This document shows positions 45,506 through 57,028 of a DNA stretch of 64,000 nucleotides, piece after piece (the stretch's first letter is position 1; every line of letters starts with the position of its first letter). The DNA is from Phoma sp. XZ068 (taxonomy: Eukaryota; Ascomycota; Dothideomycetes; Pleosporales; Didymellaceae), in NCBI GenBank assembly GCA_004835665.1, contig RBKR01000001.1, forward strand, positions 1-64,000. Reading direction: 5' to 3'. Below the pieces are notes generated by a model that made no database searches, was not told where the DNA came from, and was given only the letters and a program-made list of their open reading frames with translations. The translations under genes were made by a program, and so were the position numbers.

Positions 45506-46300
45506 TGAGATATATGAATATGAAAATGTTAATCGGTGATGGCAGTGAGGTAGTCAAAAAACACCGCTGTGGAAAAGTCCCAGTATCAACACCACAACAC
45601 AGTCAATGTGTCCGCAGGACGGTTGCCAGAGGCAACACCGATCCTGTAGAAACGATACCTGCAGTCAACTTGATTGTGTGGTGATGTTTTTGATCGTGAT
45701 TGAATTGTTCAAGTTGAGCAATGTGTAGAGTTGTATAAGGCTGCACATTGCGTTGCCCGATTTTATCGGCGATTACCCCACAACCCGCAATCGTCATCGC
45801 CGTTGCCAGGAAAGGCACGCCATTCTACTTTACAGATTGGGGCGTGCTGCACCATCAGAGCCACACCTCTGATGAACAAAGGGGTAAGTCAGAATTCACT
45901 ACAGTATAGAGAAACTATCCAAAATTTTACTCAGAACAGCTGAATTGATCGCGACTGTAGATATGATATTCGGTCAAGAGAGTCCGGTTAACAGCTGCAG
46001 CTTTCATTTCGTTCATGTATTATCTCCTCTCTTCGAAGATCCTATTAGTAATCACTATGCAACCTTCGAGAAAATCAAGCAGAGATGAACCTGTGAAATT
46101 AGAAGTAAGCAAGTGGGTGGGTTGATAGCGTCGTTACAATTTTGTGGCACATTTTTCCTGGGTACCTCAAGCTTCCCCACATTGACGCTTTCTTCAATCA
46201 CGTAATCCACCGATGATTTAAGCCCAGCTTTTGCCGGTTCAATGCAAGCTTTCGCTTTGAGCATCAGTCCACAAACTCCGCTCCCCAACGAATCTCAATC
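45506..46300. promoter_or_regulatory. Upstream region of the reductase gene, two CCCCACA elements
   Basis: No confident gene. TACCCCACAA is at 45774-45783 and TTCCCCACAT at 46173-46182, the latter 119 bp before the ATG at 46301. A 71-codon minus-strand frame at 45603-45818 is not supported. Confidence 0.5.
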
Positions 46301-47547
46301 ATGCCACATAGAGCGATCTGGGTCAAGTCTGATGCCAGCCAGGAGATCACAATAATAGAAGGAAATTATGATCCTCCGCAAGGAGATCTGCTACTGAAAA
46401 CCGTCTGTGTCGGCGTCAACCCAGGTGACTACAAGTAAGTCACACAGCACGGCCGCGGTCTGGCCATGTTAATGCGTGGTTGATTTCATTACTGATATCT
46501 CTACCGGCACCCAGAAGACTTTGGGGCAGTCGATACAATCGAGGGCTTCGATGTAGTAGGCCTCGTTGAGAAGGTCGGGCCTCGAACAGCTGGATTTTCC
46601 CCTGGGGACAAAGTCGTAACCTTCGCAAGAGGAATTGGTCCGGGTAAGCTCCACAACTTGTGGCGATAGCAGATCTCTGATCATAGTGCAGCAGCATGGG
46701 GCGGTAGTCAGGAGTATTTCCTCGCGCTTGGAACGACTTGTTGGAAATACAATGAGACCGCATTAACTGAGGAAGAAGCAGCGACCATTCCGCTGACGGC
46801 CTGTACGGCTGGAGACGGCCTCTATAACAGACTAAAGCCGCCACTACCGCTCCCTTGGGATGCAAACCCCGGCTGCGGATGGCCGATTCTACTGTGGGGC
46901 GCGTCTGCGCAAGTAGGCATACAAGCAATTCAGTATGCCAAGTTTAGCGGCTGCAGCCCTATAATCGTAACAGCATCTCCAAAGGTTTGAAAGCCACCCC
47001 CAACCGGCGATCTTTTCATGAGACTGACCGGCAAACCTAGCAACATGACTATTTAAGATCTTTAGGTGCAGACTTCACGTTCGACTACCGCGCTGAGGAT
47101 GTCGTTGAACAGATCAAATCTGCCGTGCCGGCTGGAAAGCATTTGAGGCATGCTTTCGACTGTGTCGGTACTGATATCTCGTCACTAGAGAATTCTGTAG
47201 AGCCAGGAGGTTCTATCGCCCTTGCACTTCCTCCTGTAAGAAGTTCACCAAACCATCATGCTGAGATGGCTATCGCCGGCACGATTCATGATCTCAAGTC
47301 ATTCAATGCAGGAGATTTCAAATTCCACGAGGGAATCGAGCCTCAGGATAGTGATGGTGCTGTTCGACTGCAAAAATTGATGATTTGGACGTTCGAGCAA
47401 GCGGGGAAGGCGTACCAAGCTCCTAGGGTTAGAAGGTTAGGCGGCAAGGGCATGTATGATGCTTTTGAGTGCTTTGAATTGATGCGAGAGAATAAGATTT
47501 CTGCCGAAAAGTGTGTCTGGCGGATGTCTGATACGCCTGAACTATAG
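46301..47547 (+). CDS. Medium-chain reductase (zinc-ADH / trans-enoyl-reductase type)
   Basis: A multi-exon NAD(P)H-dependent quinone/enoyl reductase of about 340 aa. Exon 1 begins MPHRAIWVKSDASQEI and reaches VCVGVNP. The second exon has GFDVVGLVEKVGPRTAGFSPGDKV. The third shows PLTACTAGDGLY and the Rossmann segment PILLWGASAQVGIQAIQYAK. The last exon starts QHDYLRSLGADFTFDY (acceptor CCTAG at about 47041). Three introns are inferred. The first donor is ambiguous, because the attractive GTAAGT after GDYKA does not join in frame, whereas GTGACT just before it does. No zinc-binding cysteine pattern is seen, so it is likely zinc-independent. It opens the catabolic cluster. Confidence 0.8.
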
Positions 47548-47608
47548 GGGTCAGTAGCCCCTAGATTACATAAGGTGTTTAGGCTCTACAAATAGGTTCT
47601 TGGTTTAT

Positions 47609-48478
47609 CTAGGTTCCCATAAGTGACTCTTCTAAGAACTCAAGCATCGCTTCTAAGCAAGCTTGAGAGTTCTGAACATATATCTCGTGCCCAGGTGCGG
47701 TGACAAGTACAAGTCTAGCACCTGGAATTTGACTCTTGACCCACTCCTGGTCCTCAAGACTGGTTGCTGCACTGTGCGATGGAGCCAAGATCAATGTCTT
47801 GACCTTGATTGCGGATAGCAGCGGTCGGACATCTAGTCCCGATAGGAACCTGGCGTAGCCCGCCATACCCAAGCTTGTTGAAAGAGCCACTTGTTCTATC
47901 CACCACGAGGTGTATTCGGGGGTAGCATCGACAGTACCAGGTTTTCCAGATAGAGCAGTTGCCCATCCGCGAGACCCAAGCGAGAGTATAGCAGACGGCC
48001 AGTCTTTGTGACCAAATGCGAACATGTCCAGTGCGGCCTGCGGGAGATGGCTAGGCGTAGAGCACAAAGTCAAAGACTGTAATCGATTGGGAAACTTGGC
48101 AGCAAGTGCTTCCCCAAGCATACCGCTGGTCGACTCGCCCAAGAAGTGCACCTTTTGTAAGCCGAGCTGATCGATCGTGTCTATAAGCTCCGCGAGAATG
48201 TTATCAAGGCTATACTCCTCGGCTGGAGTACTTGAGAGGCCGTGGCCGCGAAGATCTCTCCTAACAACTCTGTACTTTGTTGCCAACTTCGGCACCCAAT
48301 GATACCAGAATGCGTAGTTCCGGCCGAACCCATGCTGGATCAGAATCGTTTCGCAAGGCTTCCAGGGATCCGTGAAGTCATCAATGACGCAATGCGACAC
48401 TTGACCGTTGGGGTGCTTGATCAACCGGGAATGAGAGACATCGGATGGCCTAGACACGTGATGATCGTACATCGCCAA
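47609..48478 (-). CDS. Alpha/beta hydrolase, 3-oxoadipate enol-lactonase-like
   Basis: A 289-aa single-exon enzyme (Met3 at 48472 is an alternative start). It has the oxyanion HGFGRNYAFW, the RRDLRGHGLS strand, nucleophile elbow LGESTSGM and catalytic His in TAPGHEIY, the pattern of the PcaD/enol-lactonase branch of the fold. It probably hydrolyses a lactone or ester intermediate after ring cleavage; the exact substrate is inferred from its neighbours. It is convergent with the reductase gene, with stops about 60 bp apart. Confidence 0.85.
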   Translation of the reverse strand: MAMYDHHVSRPSDVSHSRLIKHPNGQVSHCVIDDFTDPWKPCETILIQHGFGRNYAFWYHWVPKLATKYRVVRRDLRGHGLSSTPAEEYSLDNILAELIDTIDQLGLQKVHFLGESTSGMLGEALAAKFPNRLQSLTLCSTPSHLPQAALDMFAFGHKDWPSAILSLGSRGWATALSGKPGTVDATPEYTSWWIEQVALSTSLGMAGYARFLSGLDVRPLLSAIKVKTLILAPSHSAATSLEDQEWVKSQIPGARLVLVTAPGHEIYVQNSQACLEAMLEFLEESLMGT

Positions 48479-48625
48479 GGAATTCTCTACGAGTGTTGTA
48501 GTCTTGAGATGCCGAAAGACTTCGCAGTTTCCTCGCAGACTTAATATGACACATTGAATGTTCCATCATTGAGTGGTTACGGAGGTCGAGTTTGCCGATG
48601 GCCGAAGAACCACAATTTGGATACG

Positions 48626-48649
48626 CCCCACAAAACCCCACACCCCACA
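48626..48649. promoter_or_regulatory. Triple CCCCACA element upstream of the alpha/beta hydrolase
   Basis: Three copies of CCCCACA in one orientation at 48626-48632, 48636-48642 and 48643-48649. They lie 148-171 bp upstream of the minus-strand start at 48478 and about 240 bp beyond the transcription-factor stop. Confidence 0.65.
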
Positions 48650-48888
48650 CAACAAAGAGCCCAACCGCCCGGAGAACCAGCTCCTCGATGGGAAACGCAT
48701 ATGCTGGTTCGAATATTTCTGGCACAATCTGTGCATCCCTCGTGCCACTTGGGACAACTGCCGCCTTCACAGCTTTGTAGTCAATGAGGACATCAGCACG
48801 CGTTACGAAACTGGCTTGCTCGGAGAGTTGCCGGCCTTGGACGCGTGCCTCGCTCTTTCAAGATTGGATATAGAGCAACTAGCTTCTT

Positions 48889-51885
48889 GGTCTCCGCCTC
48901 ACGGCGTTCTTGAAAGAAGTCTTGTAGACCTGAGCAAGGTCGAATAAGATCGTCCCCATCCTAATGGTGACGCTCCAAACACTGACCTGGAATCGTGTTA
49001 GCAAGCATGATCCAGACTAAGAAACTGAACTTACATCTGTCATCAATGGGGCCCAGCTGGCGACAACAGCAGCGGCCAGAGAGCCACTAGCATCGTAGTC
49101 GGTGTCCATGTCCTCGAGCGCTGTTTTGACCTGCGAAACGATCTCCAGCTCCGCATTGGAAGGAACGGCACCGTCTGGCAAGATGTCGAGGTTGTGCAGC
49201 CACTTCGAGAGCAGGAAAACTGGCGGAAAAAATCAATTAAATGTTTGTGGTGCAGAGTACAAAACTTACCACAGTTCCAGCCTGCGATGGCATGCTCAAC
49301 GCTCCAATGGATCGCTGCGGTTTTCTGCACAAGCAGATACCCTGCTTTTGACGGCACGGAGAACGCTTCACACATGCTGGTCATCACCTTCGTGATGAGG
49401 GGCGAGCGTTCTTGCGGGGCGGCAACAAAGTCCGCTAACAACCGAACATGATCGTGGGGATTGTTAAGGAAGAGTATGATGCCTTCGGGCATGCTCGCTT
49501 TGAGAAACAGGCGCGAATAAGCGACGCGTAATATTGTTTCACAATTCATCAACAGTGGCCCTTCCGGCGAGTTCCAGAAGGGCTCGATTCCCTCTGATCT
49601 TGCTAGTTGAAGAATTTCGCCACATCTTGTGAGGGTCGCCACTCCGTTCGTGAGAAGGGTGTTTGCGCCGACGCCCGAGAGGTCTTGGAATGGTGCAAAG
49701 TGCACATGACTGAACTGACTGAGGTTCCAGGCATAGACGGTCGCTCCATGTATGATGACAAGACTCGTGAATCCTGAGACATAGTAGAGTGAATTGCTGT
49801 TGCTGTTGTGGCCATCATTGCTGTTGTCGGTCTTGCCTGCAAGCATATCTTCCATTACGTCTCGTATAGTCCTCGTCGGCGACGGAGGATCTTTTCCCCG
49901 AAGTTGCTGCCACTCTTCGGCGGTAGCAGCATTCCACAGCTTCTCTTCGTCAAGTAATTCGATCTCGAGATCCCGCGTAATACCAAAGCCTGGAGGGAAG
50001 TCGTAAAGGAGCATCAACAAGCTGCTCAGTATAAAATTAGCACATAAAAACCTCTTGGTCGCTTCAATTTCGATCCAGTCCTGCCACTGAGGTTCTCGGT
50101 ACTGTTGACTTCGAATCCTAAGGGCGGATCGTCGGGTACGATAGTCCTGGAGATGTCAGTGCTGTCGGGAACTCAAAATGCATGGTAGAGGCTTACTGTC
50201 ATCAGAATGCCCATCTTGCCAAGCTCTGATTGCATAGTTGCCGTGTCGCTACCCAGGACAGCATACAGTATTAATAGGAAGCGTGCTTGCATCCACCACA
50301 GAGGCTTCGAATTTGTTGTTTCAGCTGGATGTTGATCCTCATGAAAGCGGGTAGACATGGTAGTTGTGTCCAGAGATGAGCAGTCACTCGTTGTGGACAT
50401 CGCTTCCAGGATTGAGGTAGCTTTGAAGTAGATATCGCGAGCCTTGTGTCGCTCAAGTCGGTATAGCGCTCCAATGCAACACATTGCGAGGATTAAAGGA
50501 CTCGGCGTTCGCGACACATCCAAAGAAGGCAAATGCAAAATGGGCAGATGCCGATGGAAATAACCAAGATACCCGTTCAAAAAATGTTGAAGTTCCCTGC
50601 GATTTTTCAATACTGGGTTGATCCCCCCGGTACCCAGTCTGCGGCCAATATCGGAGGTGAACGCCCAAAAAGCAGCTTCGTCAATGCCCAAGTGAGGGTG
50701 ACTCTCAGACTTCTCCTTCAGAATAACCGGTACGCGTTTCTGCCCAGAAGTCTCCGTTCCGCAGTCGCTTTTGGAGTCGGAGGACTGTCCCAAGGACGAA
50801 CTGATACTGGCAGGCTTAGGCCATGAGAATTGGAAAGGACCTGCGATGTTGAACTCGGCATTCCCAAGGGTATCTATGAATCTGTCGTGCTGCTCCACGA
50901 GTTGTTGGAGAAAGAGATCATCGCAGGCATCTTCCGTCGGAAGAGCAAGAATCTCCAAGTCTGAAGGGAGAAATAGAGATTCTGCGTCATCGGTGAAGTT
51001 TGACATTGGAGCCGATTCCTGGATCGTTCGGTCGTTCTGATCTGCCTGCATCGATGACTCGTCGTCACACCGCCGCTGGCGCTTACTCGGTGGTTCCCTG
51101 GGTGCCGAAATGTCAACATGGCTGTGCGATGCTGCAAATGAGTCGTAACATAATGGCGTCAGAAGGTCAATCATAGTGGTACTGCGCCGCTCGAAATCTG
51201 AGCTTCGGACTAGTGGTAGCGGCGGTTCCGGATTCTGCGAATCTACTGCCGAGTTGATCTCAGGTGCTGCGCCCGTAGATGCGATGTTAGAATGGCCGAG
51301 GGAGACCGGACCACCGGCGAGGAAGATCGGTAATGGGTCAGCGCAGGACGCTGGATCAAGTGCGTCCCCTCGTGTAACACCGGGGTCCTCAAACGATGCG
51401 CCTCTCCTGGAGTCAGTCATTGTCTGATTCGGAGATCGCAAGACCTCGTCGCTGACAAGGGAGACATCTCCGAAGTGGGCGTCATGATCGTTAATCTGGC
51501 CCACGGGTGATACAGCTTCGGGCGGCGCTGGATCGTGTTGTTGAATCGAGGGTTCTCTAGCTGTAGCAGACGTATTATTCTTGGGATCCTCAGACTCTGT
51601 GAGCGCGTTGTACAGATCGACATGAATTGTGCGCTCATGTCTTTTGACAAGGTCTCTGGAAAGGAGGACTAGATCAGCTGGAAACACCGACGAGAGGATG
51701 TAAGGGGGGACGTACTTCCGCGCGTATTTTCTGTGACAAAACTGACACGAGAACGGTCTTTCGTTCGTGTGCGAAAGCTCGTGTCGCGCGCAATGCTCAC
51801 TTCTCTTGAAGACCTTGGGGCAATGTACGCATTTGATGCTGTGCGCAGGCTTTGGCCGGCTGAAAGAATCCAGTTTGGCTGGCAT
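48889..51885 (-). CDS. C2H2 zinc-finger / fungal-specific domain transcription factor
   Basis: A pathway regulator spread over about five exons. Met at 51885 (MPAKLDSFSRP) directly precedes two C2H2 fingers: CVHCPKVFKRSEHCARHELSH, and CQFCHRKYARK joined across an intron (GTACGT...CCAG, about 51660-51714) to DLVKRHERTIH. A long Ser/Pro/Asp-rich disordered stretch follows. The fungal-specific regulatory domain (GYLGYFHRHLPILHLPSL, then CCIGALYRLERHKARDI and PLWWMQARFLLILYAVLG) continues past an intron at about 50130-50195 into the C-terminal exons. Introns at about 49230-49274 and 48986-49033 are needed to reach the stop at 48889. It is nuclear. Fingers of the RSEH...RH kind read G-rich sites, which fits the TGTGGGG element of the cluster promoters. 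Its own upstream region lacks that element. Confidence 0.88.
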
Positions 51886-52448
51886 CCTTCCAGCACAACT
51901 AGCGGCCGTCGTAGGCACGTAGAAGGTGCGAGGGACTGATGTAATCCAAAGGCTATTTTGAGACACAATAATGGATGAACAGTGCATGCAAGACGAGAAA
52001 TGTACTGCAGGGCGGTTGAAGGAGCGTTTCGCGACACTAACGAGATGTCATGCGGGGTATCGAAAGTCTGGGGTGCCACGCGATCGGAAAGCCGCGGACA
52101 CGTCGACTTACGATGAACCAGTGACAAGCCTCCAATTGCTTTCAGCTCGCTCCAGAAGACGAGTGGTTCCGTCAGCCAAAGACACAACTGGGCATTTTTA
52201 TTGATCTTCCAACGGCAACAAGATTATTGATAGAGAAAAATAACGTGGCATTTGTGCTCAAGCGTGCAATGACGATCCCATTAGCGATACAGCCGCCAGC
52301 ACGTGATCTATCTTGCGTACACGCAATACTGAGCGCCTGCATTTACATCCAGAGCAGTACCCCCTGTGCTAGCAGGACCAAACACTTGCTCGGCCGAATA
52401 AACTACTCCATCCAACAACAGTGTATACCAGGATCTTGATGACTGTAA
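51886..52448. other. Spacer between regulator and transporter genes
   Basis: Promoter of the minus-strand regulator and 3' end of the minus-strand transporter. I see no further gene and no CCCCACA element. Confidence 0.5.
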
Positions 52449-54265
52449 CTAGGCGTTCACGCTCGAACGGTACCATGAAAAGCGAAGTCTCTTGCCGAAA
52501 ACGTATACTGCAATGGTGGATGCACACAGTGCTACCTGTATAGCCCCTACGGTACAGAAAAACTTGACAGGGCCCCAGCGCGCGATCCAGTCATTCACAA
52601 AATCTGCCATGAGTTGTCAGCATCGTTTCCTGGCCTAGAATCGAGCCATCAGCGTTGAAACTCACAAGAGAACCCGTAGAACAGAACGTTCTTGACAATC
52701 ATAGTCAGGGTGAACACTTCGACACTTATGTCTCGGTATGCGTCAATGACATACCCTCCTACTACCGCCATACATACTTGTGCCGAGGCGGTGGCAATCC
52801 CGTACATCGCAGAAATTGCTACAGGACTTCGCCCATCCCTGATCATGAAACCAAATGGGAAGTAGGCCACGACAGTCAAGATCAGTGCTAGGGGGATTAA
52901 CAGTAGTCGGTATTCGGGCTCGTGAATGCCTTCGTTCTTGCGTGCAAAGAACTTGATCATAGGATCTGAAACAGCACCGCAAGCAATTGCAGAGACTAAC
53001 CCACCGACAACGGTACCTGTGGACATGTAGCCGAGTTGAGCGGTGTTGAGTAGATAGGGTGGTCCTGCGAAGATCTGTGCGATGAGAAGGTTGAAGGCTA
53101 CAAGCCAGATTACCGGAAACGCGAATAACACAACGGCCCATATGGTTATCGGGTTCCATATCACCGTAAAAGGTTGAAAGACCAGCAGCCAGAAAGGTTT
53201 CGAGGAGTATGATCCGGACCACGGCTTCAAGCGGGAGGCAAAAGACGTTCGAGGAATTGCGCTTTCGCGAACGACTTCAGTTTGGCCAGCGCTGGTTTTT
53301 CCCTCGACGTGATCACTCTGCTGGAAACTGTTCTTCCCTTCGAGACGTTGCAGGGCCTAGTGAGAGAAATGCATGGTCAGTTTCCATCTGTGCCAGTGGT
53401 ACAAGCGAAATGATTACACACCTCTTGGGAGCTTATATCCGTGTTGTAAGCAGGATCACGGACGTAAGCGGTCTCAAAGCCAAAAAATGTTGCCCAAATG
53501 AGGACGAGGCCCATGAAGATTGAGAGGAGCCAGAACATCCACCTCCAGCCTAGCGTAATAGCGACCTTACCAGCAATGACCGGTGGTAATGCACCCACTC
53601 CCATAATGGCCGTGGTTATCAAGGCGACACGGACACCGCGCTCGTGGACGAAGTACAGATCTCCAACGATGACAAAGTTGAGGGATTCAAACATGGAAAC
53701 ACCAAGTCCCTGCAGAACTCGAGCACCTAGGAGAGAGTCGTATGAGTTCGCATACCCAGCCCAGAGACAACCAGCAAACGCGCAGGAGATGGAGATCAGT
53801 AGTGGCAATCTTCTGCCGAACTTGTGGGCTATAGGTGACACAACAACTCCGAAGCATGCAGTCGCAAGCAAGCTATAACCGGTGAGAAGGGAAACCTTGG
53901 TGAAAGACACGCCAAATATCTTGGTGAGCTCGAAAGCAATTGGTGAAATTATAGGCCCAATACTGTATAATATGAGTTTGACTTCGTAAATAGTGCGACA
54001 AGTGGCATACAGACCCGCCAACAGTGAGGATGGTAGCAGTTGCATAAAGCAGAAGGATCAAATCCCTCTGCCAGAGTGGCCAATTCAACGGATCATTGGG
54101 ATCCTCCGAAGGTTGAGGTACTAAGACGACAGTCTCGCCTCTATGTACAGTGCTGTTGAGGTGTTCCAGGTCGGTATCAGATGCCTGTTGAATGCTGCTT
54201 TCCAGCAACACAGTACCTGGTACATGTGACGGACGGGATTCAGGTTCAAGAATTCCCTTAGCCAT
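52449..54265 (-). CDS. MFS transporter (DHA1-like)
   Basis: Four exons encode a 12-TM major facilitator of about 540 aa. The N-terminus ends in PSEDPNDPLNWPLWQRDLIL, the signature before TM1 in fungal drug:H+ antiporter-type carriers. Motif A appears as HKFGRRLPLL after TM2, and the motif-C-like region GARVLQGLGVSMFES follows. The central loop (ALQRLEGKNSFQQSDH...) is cytoplasmic. Introns are at about 54019-54068 (GTCTGT...ACAG), 53357-53429 and 52615-52670, all in frame. Stop TAG is at 52449. It probably imports the aromatic substrate or exports toxic intermediates across the plasma membrane. A TGTGGGG element is 192 bp upstream. Confidence 0.88.
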
Positions 54266-54456
54266 CTTGATCTTTAAGGTGGATGGTTGTAAGCGTGGCC
54301 GAAGTGGGACTCGGTAACGTGAAAAGAGATATCAAGCAGAATGTCCAGGATTTATTGTCTTCAAGTTATGTGCGCAGGTGGCCTAGATTCTCGAAGACCA
54401 GATGTGATTATATATATTCTTATATAGTCCAAGCCGGAGGAAGCAAGTCTGGGGTA

Positions 54457-54466
54457 ATGTGGGGAC
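54457..54466. promoter_or_regulatory. TGTGGGG element upstream of the MFS gene
   Basis: ATGTGGGGAC, 192 bp before the minus-strand ATG at 54265, one of the shared cluster elements. Confidence 0.55.
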
Positions 54467-54695
54467 GCCCCCAGGTTCTCAGCCTTAGGTTCTCGGTAGT
54501 TGGAATCTTTCACCTGTGCGAGACCCGCGTGCGGGGTGATACTAGCTCCATTAGTTTCTTCACTTCCAACCCTGACTTCTAATGTAGCATAGTGCGGGTG
54601 AACAAGTCAGTCAAAGAGGAAGAGATGTCGAGTGATATCTAGCATTGGACACAGATCATTCGGAAGGCGTTGATGGAGTAGCATTGAAATAAACT

Positions 54696-55673
54696 CTATA
54701 GTTGCCCAGGCCAAAACTTGGATTTATTCTCAGGCGCTGCGAACCATTCCTCATCATGCGCCAAAATGACTTCAACCTCATCGCCATAGCACACCTCTAA
54801 ATCGCGGATCGCACGCAATGTCTCTCTAGCTCGCTTCTTGTCGGTATGAATGCAGCATAATGTACCATGCTCGTTCCTCCACTCAGCGATGTCAAACTCC
54901 CCTGTTAACAATCTGCGATCGTGGCAGGCGTCTCCAGCCAGGTAGACCCATGTTGCAGGTCCTGTTCTTGCAAGCAGATTTATGTGGCCTTGCAAGTGGC
55001 CGGGTGAATCTACTACAAATAGACTCTGGTCGCCGAAAATGTCGATTCCAGCCGCAAAATGAAGTAGTGGTTGCCATCTCGCATCTGCCAAGCGCGCTGT
55101 TCCAAGACTAGCGCTCGCACTCACAAATTCGCTTGATATGAGTTTGGCAGGGGAACCTAATTCGATAGTTCTGTCGGCAGGTAGCAAGTCGGATTCAAAA
55201 TGAGAATGAGACCCTCCGTCGCGTTTAGGGACAGCGCTATCTTGAAGAAGATCGACTGTGCCGTGACCGACAACGAACATACTTTGTTGAAAATCTTTGG
55301 GCCTTCCAACGTGATCCCAGTGTACGTGCGAGAGAATGACAATATCAATGTCTTCAGTTCTCAATCCGCCTCTTTCAATGCTTTCTCGTACATCAGGGGC
55401 GGTTCTGAGCGGCTGTCGCGTGAGCAGGTGTTTCTGAAGCTCTGAAGGGTATTCGCCAGCTATCCGACGAATCCCTAGATCGAATATGAGGCGAGTGAGT
55501 CTGCCTGTGTCATCTTTGTGCTGAATTAAGAAACTCAGTGATGGTTTAGTCAGGCGCAGGTCTGGCGCACACGGATGAAGAAACTGCGCTGCTGGTAAAG
55601 TAAGTACTCCCGCTTCGAGTGCATGGACAGTCACGTATCGGTCTTTCGTGAATATCTGAGACAAAGACGACAT
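54696..55673 (-). CDS. Metallo-beta-lactamase-fold hydrolase (lactonase-like)
   Basis: A single exon of 325 aa if it begins at MSSLSQIFTKD (55673); the frame is open 39 codons further up, but that part lacks domain character and runs into the promoter elements. The zinc-binding HxHxDH motif is present (SHVHWDHVG). Further ligands are in VDSPGHLQGH (His), AGDACHD (Asp) and LAHDEEW (His). This arrangement matches N-acyl-homoserine-lactonase-like enzymes and fungal lactone/lactam hydrolases. In this setting it likely opens a lactone or similar ring. Substrate not known. Confidence 0.85.
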   Translation of the reverse strand: MSSLSQIFTKDRYVTVHALEAGVLTLPAAQFLHPCAPDLRLTKPSLSFLIQHKDDTGRLTRLIFDLGIRRIAGEYPSELQKHLLTRQPLRTAPDVRESIERGGLRTEDIDIVILSHVHWDHVGRPKDFQQSMFVVGHGTVDLLQDSAVPKRDGGSHSHFESDLLPADRTIELGSPAKLISSEFVSASASLGTARLADARWQPLLHFAAGIDIFGDQSLFVVDSPGHLQGHINLLARTGPATWVYLAGDACHDRRLLTGEFDIAEWRNEHGTLCCIHTDKKRARETLRAIRDLEVCYGDEVEVILAHDEEWFAAPENKSKFWPGQL

Positions 55674-55781
55674 GGTCGCTAAATTTTTTGAGTGTGCAGC
55701 TGTCATTTCAAACAGTCCCTTGTTGGTTGTGCTGTGCTTCGCAGAAAGATTTCCAGCCACGTGACTATAGCCCATACATGA

Positions 55782-55873
55782 TACCCCCACATAGTGCTAC
55801 CCCACATGGGCCCTTTACAGCACTTACTGCAGACATGCACCTCAACAGTAGAATTTACGTACGATCCCCACAT
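55782..55873. promoter_or_regulatory. Divergent promoter with three CCCCACAT elements
   Basis: TACCCCCACAT 55782-55792, TACCCCACAT 55798-55807 and ATCCCCACAT 55864-55873 lie between the minus-strand lactonase-like gene (ATG 55673) and the plus-strand dehydrogenase (ATG 56016). Distances to the starts are 109-134 bp and 143 bp. Confidence 0.65.
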
Positions 55874-56015
55874 GAAGATTAGCTAGATTGACATACTGCC
55901 AACCTCTGCAGACTAGGTATGACTGTTGCCTATTTTGAGGTGCTCAAAACTTCCCTCACTGCGCAAAATCCACGTCGCAGCAACGTAACCGAATAGCGAA
56001 CATCAATCCGAGGAC

Positions 56016-57028
56016 ATGACTACCCGCTACATGAACATTGGCTTCGTTGGCCTCGGCGTCATGGGCTTACCCATGGCAGCCAATCTTGTCGAAAAATTGC
56101 CTAAGCACGTACAAATCTTCATATATGATGTGTCTCAAAAGCCCATGGAACAACTTTGCGCTCAGGGTGGGAGTAGAGTTGTAGCTTGCACCAGCTGTCA
56201 GAACGTCGCGCAAAAATCGGTGGGTCTGCCTTCACCTCTTAGTAGTTTATGCTGACCCTAAATTTGAAGGACATCATCTTTTCCATAGTCCCAGAAGGTG
56301 CTCATGCATGTGCTGTATATTTGGAACCTGATAACGGTGTTTTGGCAGCCCCGCTAGGTTCGAAGATTCTTGTCGACTGCTCAACGATCGACACCACTAC
56401 GTCCTTGCACATTGCAGCGCAAGTTAGGGAAAGATTCCCCAACACTTCTTTCTATGATGCACCAGTGTCAGGTGGAGCTTCTGGGGCAAAAGAAGGATCG
56501 CTGACCTTCATGTTGGGATGCGCAAAGACGGATCCGAACTTCACGTTGCTCCAGGAGTTGCTTGGAATGATGGGTACGAATATCATTCCCTGTGGTGCCC
56601 CATCTCTAGGATTGGTTGCAAAGCTTTGCAACAACTATTGCTCTGGTATTATTGCGATAGCGACTTCGGAAGCCATGGACATTGGAATTCGCTCTGGATT
56701 AGACCCTCGCACCCTCAAGAGCATTTTCAGCACGAGTACCGCACAGAGTGCGATATTGGACAAATTCTGCCCAGTTCCTGGCCTCGTAGCGAGCGCACCT
56801 TCTAGTCAGGGATATGAAGGGGGCTTCAAAGTCCAGCTCATGCGCAAAGATTTTGCTCTAGCATGCCAGGCTGCAGAAGCAGTAGGTGCAAAGCCAGTGC
56901 TGGCTAAGGCTGGACTAGATACCTATACTGCCGCATCGGCCGATCCGAGATGTATCAATCTAGATAGCCGAGTCGTATTCAGGTTCCTAGGAGGTGATGA
57001 GAATTGGAGATGTAAATTTCCGCTTTAA
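56016..57028 (+). CDS. 3-Hydroxyisobutyrate / beta-hydroxyacid dehydrogenase-like enzyme
   Basis: Two exons (56016-56219, 56270-57028) give 320 aa. Family marks are the N-terminal dinucleotide motif GFVGLGVMGLPMAANL, the substrate loop DAPVSGGASGAKEGSL, and the catalytic Lys in GLVAKLCNNYCSG. A C-terminal helical region ends MRKDFALACQAAEA. It oxidises beta-hydroxyacids with NAD(P)+, and may handle a C3-C6 hydroxyacid from the degraded ring or side chain. The gene is convergent with the P450 reductase gene. Its length (about 320 aa) is normal for the family. Confidence 0.88.

Noticed and set aside
45603..45818. 71-aa minus-strand frame MPFLATAMTIAGCG...
   Set aside because: Some hydrophobic character, but no recognised family, no neighbours on that strand, and it overlaps a promoter element.
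48573..48947. 124-aa plus-strand frame between hydrolase and regulator
   Set aside because: It lies across the hydrolase promoter and the antisense of the regulator's last exon; no domain seen.
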